Of a stretch of DNA of 7,387 nucleotides, positions 6,077-7,387 are shown in pieces. The DNA lies in the NCBI GenBank assembly GCA_021767885.1, contig JAASSM010000070.1, forward strand, positions 1-7,387. Reading direction: 5' to 3'. The translations under genes and the position numbers were made by a program. A model generated the notes under the pieces. That model was not told where the DNA came from, ran no database searches, and worked only from the letters and a program-made list of their open reading frames with translations. Each line of letters starts with the position of its first letter. Positions within the stretch are counted from its first letter, which is position 1. The stretch comes from a bacterium (GTDB lineage: Bacteria > Krumholzibacteriota > Krumholzibacteria > LZORAL124-64-63).

Positions 6077-7387
<1,311 letters not shown>

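Overview
This is a GC-rich bacterial chromosomal window holding six protein genes and no RNA genes, insertion sequences or CRISPR arrays that I could see. Secreted and membrane-anchored multiheme c-type cytochromes point to a Gram-negative-type organism with a periplasm and an anaerobic or versatile respiratory chain. The phylum cannot be fixed from this window; a deltaproteobacterial, Gemmatimonadota or FCB-like uncultured lineage would all fit.

Layout: at the left edge is the 3' end of alaS (alanyl-tRNA synthetase) on the plus strand. It converges on a block of four minus-strand genes. Read in the direction of transcription, that block is (i) a secreted octaheme cytochrome of the hydroxylamine oxidoreductase (HAO) family, (ii) a membrane-anchored hexaheme NapC/NirT-type cytochrome 21 bases downstream, (iii) a DJ-1/YajL-type protein, and (iv) a polytopic membrane protein that looks like a GT-C-type glycosyltransferase. 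A perfect 12-bp hairpin follows the cytochrome pair and a perfect 10-bp hairpin follows the DJ-1 gene, so the block is probably three transcription units, not one. On the right, a plus-strand icd gene (NADP-type isocitrate dehydrogenase) runs off the window about ten codons before its expected end.

The central unit is the two-gene cytochrome module, carrying 14 predicted covalent hemes. The HAO-like protein would act in the periplasm on a small nitrogen compound (hydroxylamine oxidation, or reduction of nitrite or hydroxylamine). The NapC-like partner would exchange electrons with the membrane quinone pool. The direction of flow cannot be decided from sequence alone.

The 324-bp divergent region between the HAO-like gene and icd contains two good palindromes: an FNR/DNR-like TTGA-N6-TCAA site and a Fur-box-like 7-1-7 site. 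Together they suggest control by oxygen or nitrogen oxides and by iron. The icd gene is unusual in carrying about 30 extra residues inside the loop that holds the regulatory serine in the E. coli enzyme. The most interesting points are the cytochrome module with its two candidate operators, the CX3CH first heme motif in the NapC-like protein, and the icd loop insertion.
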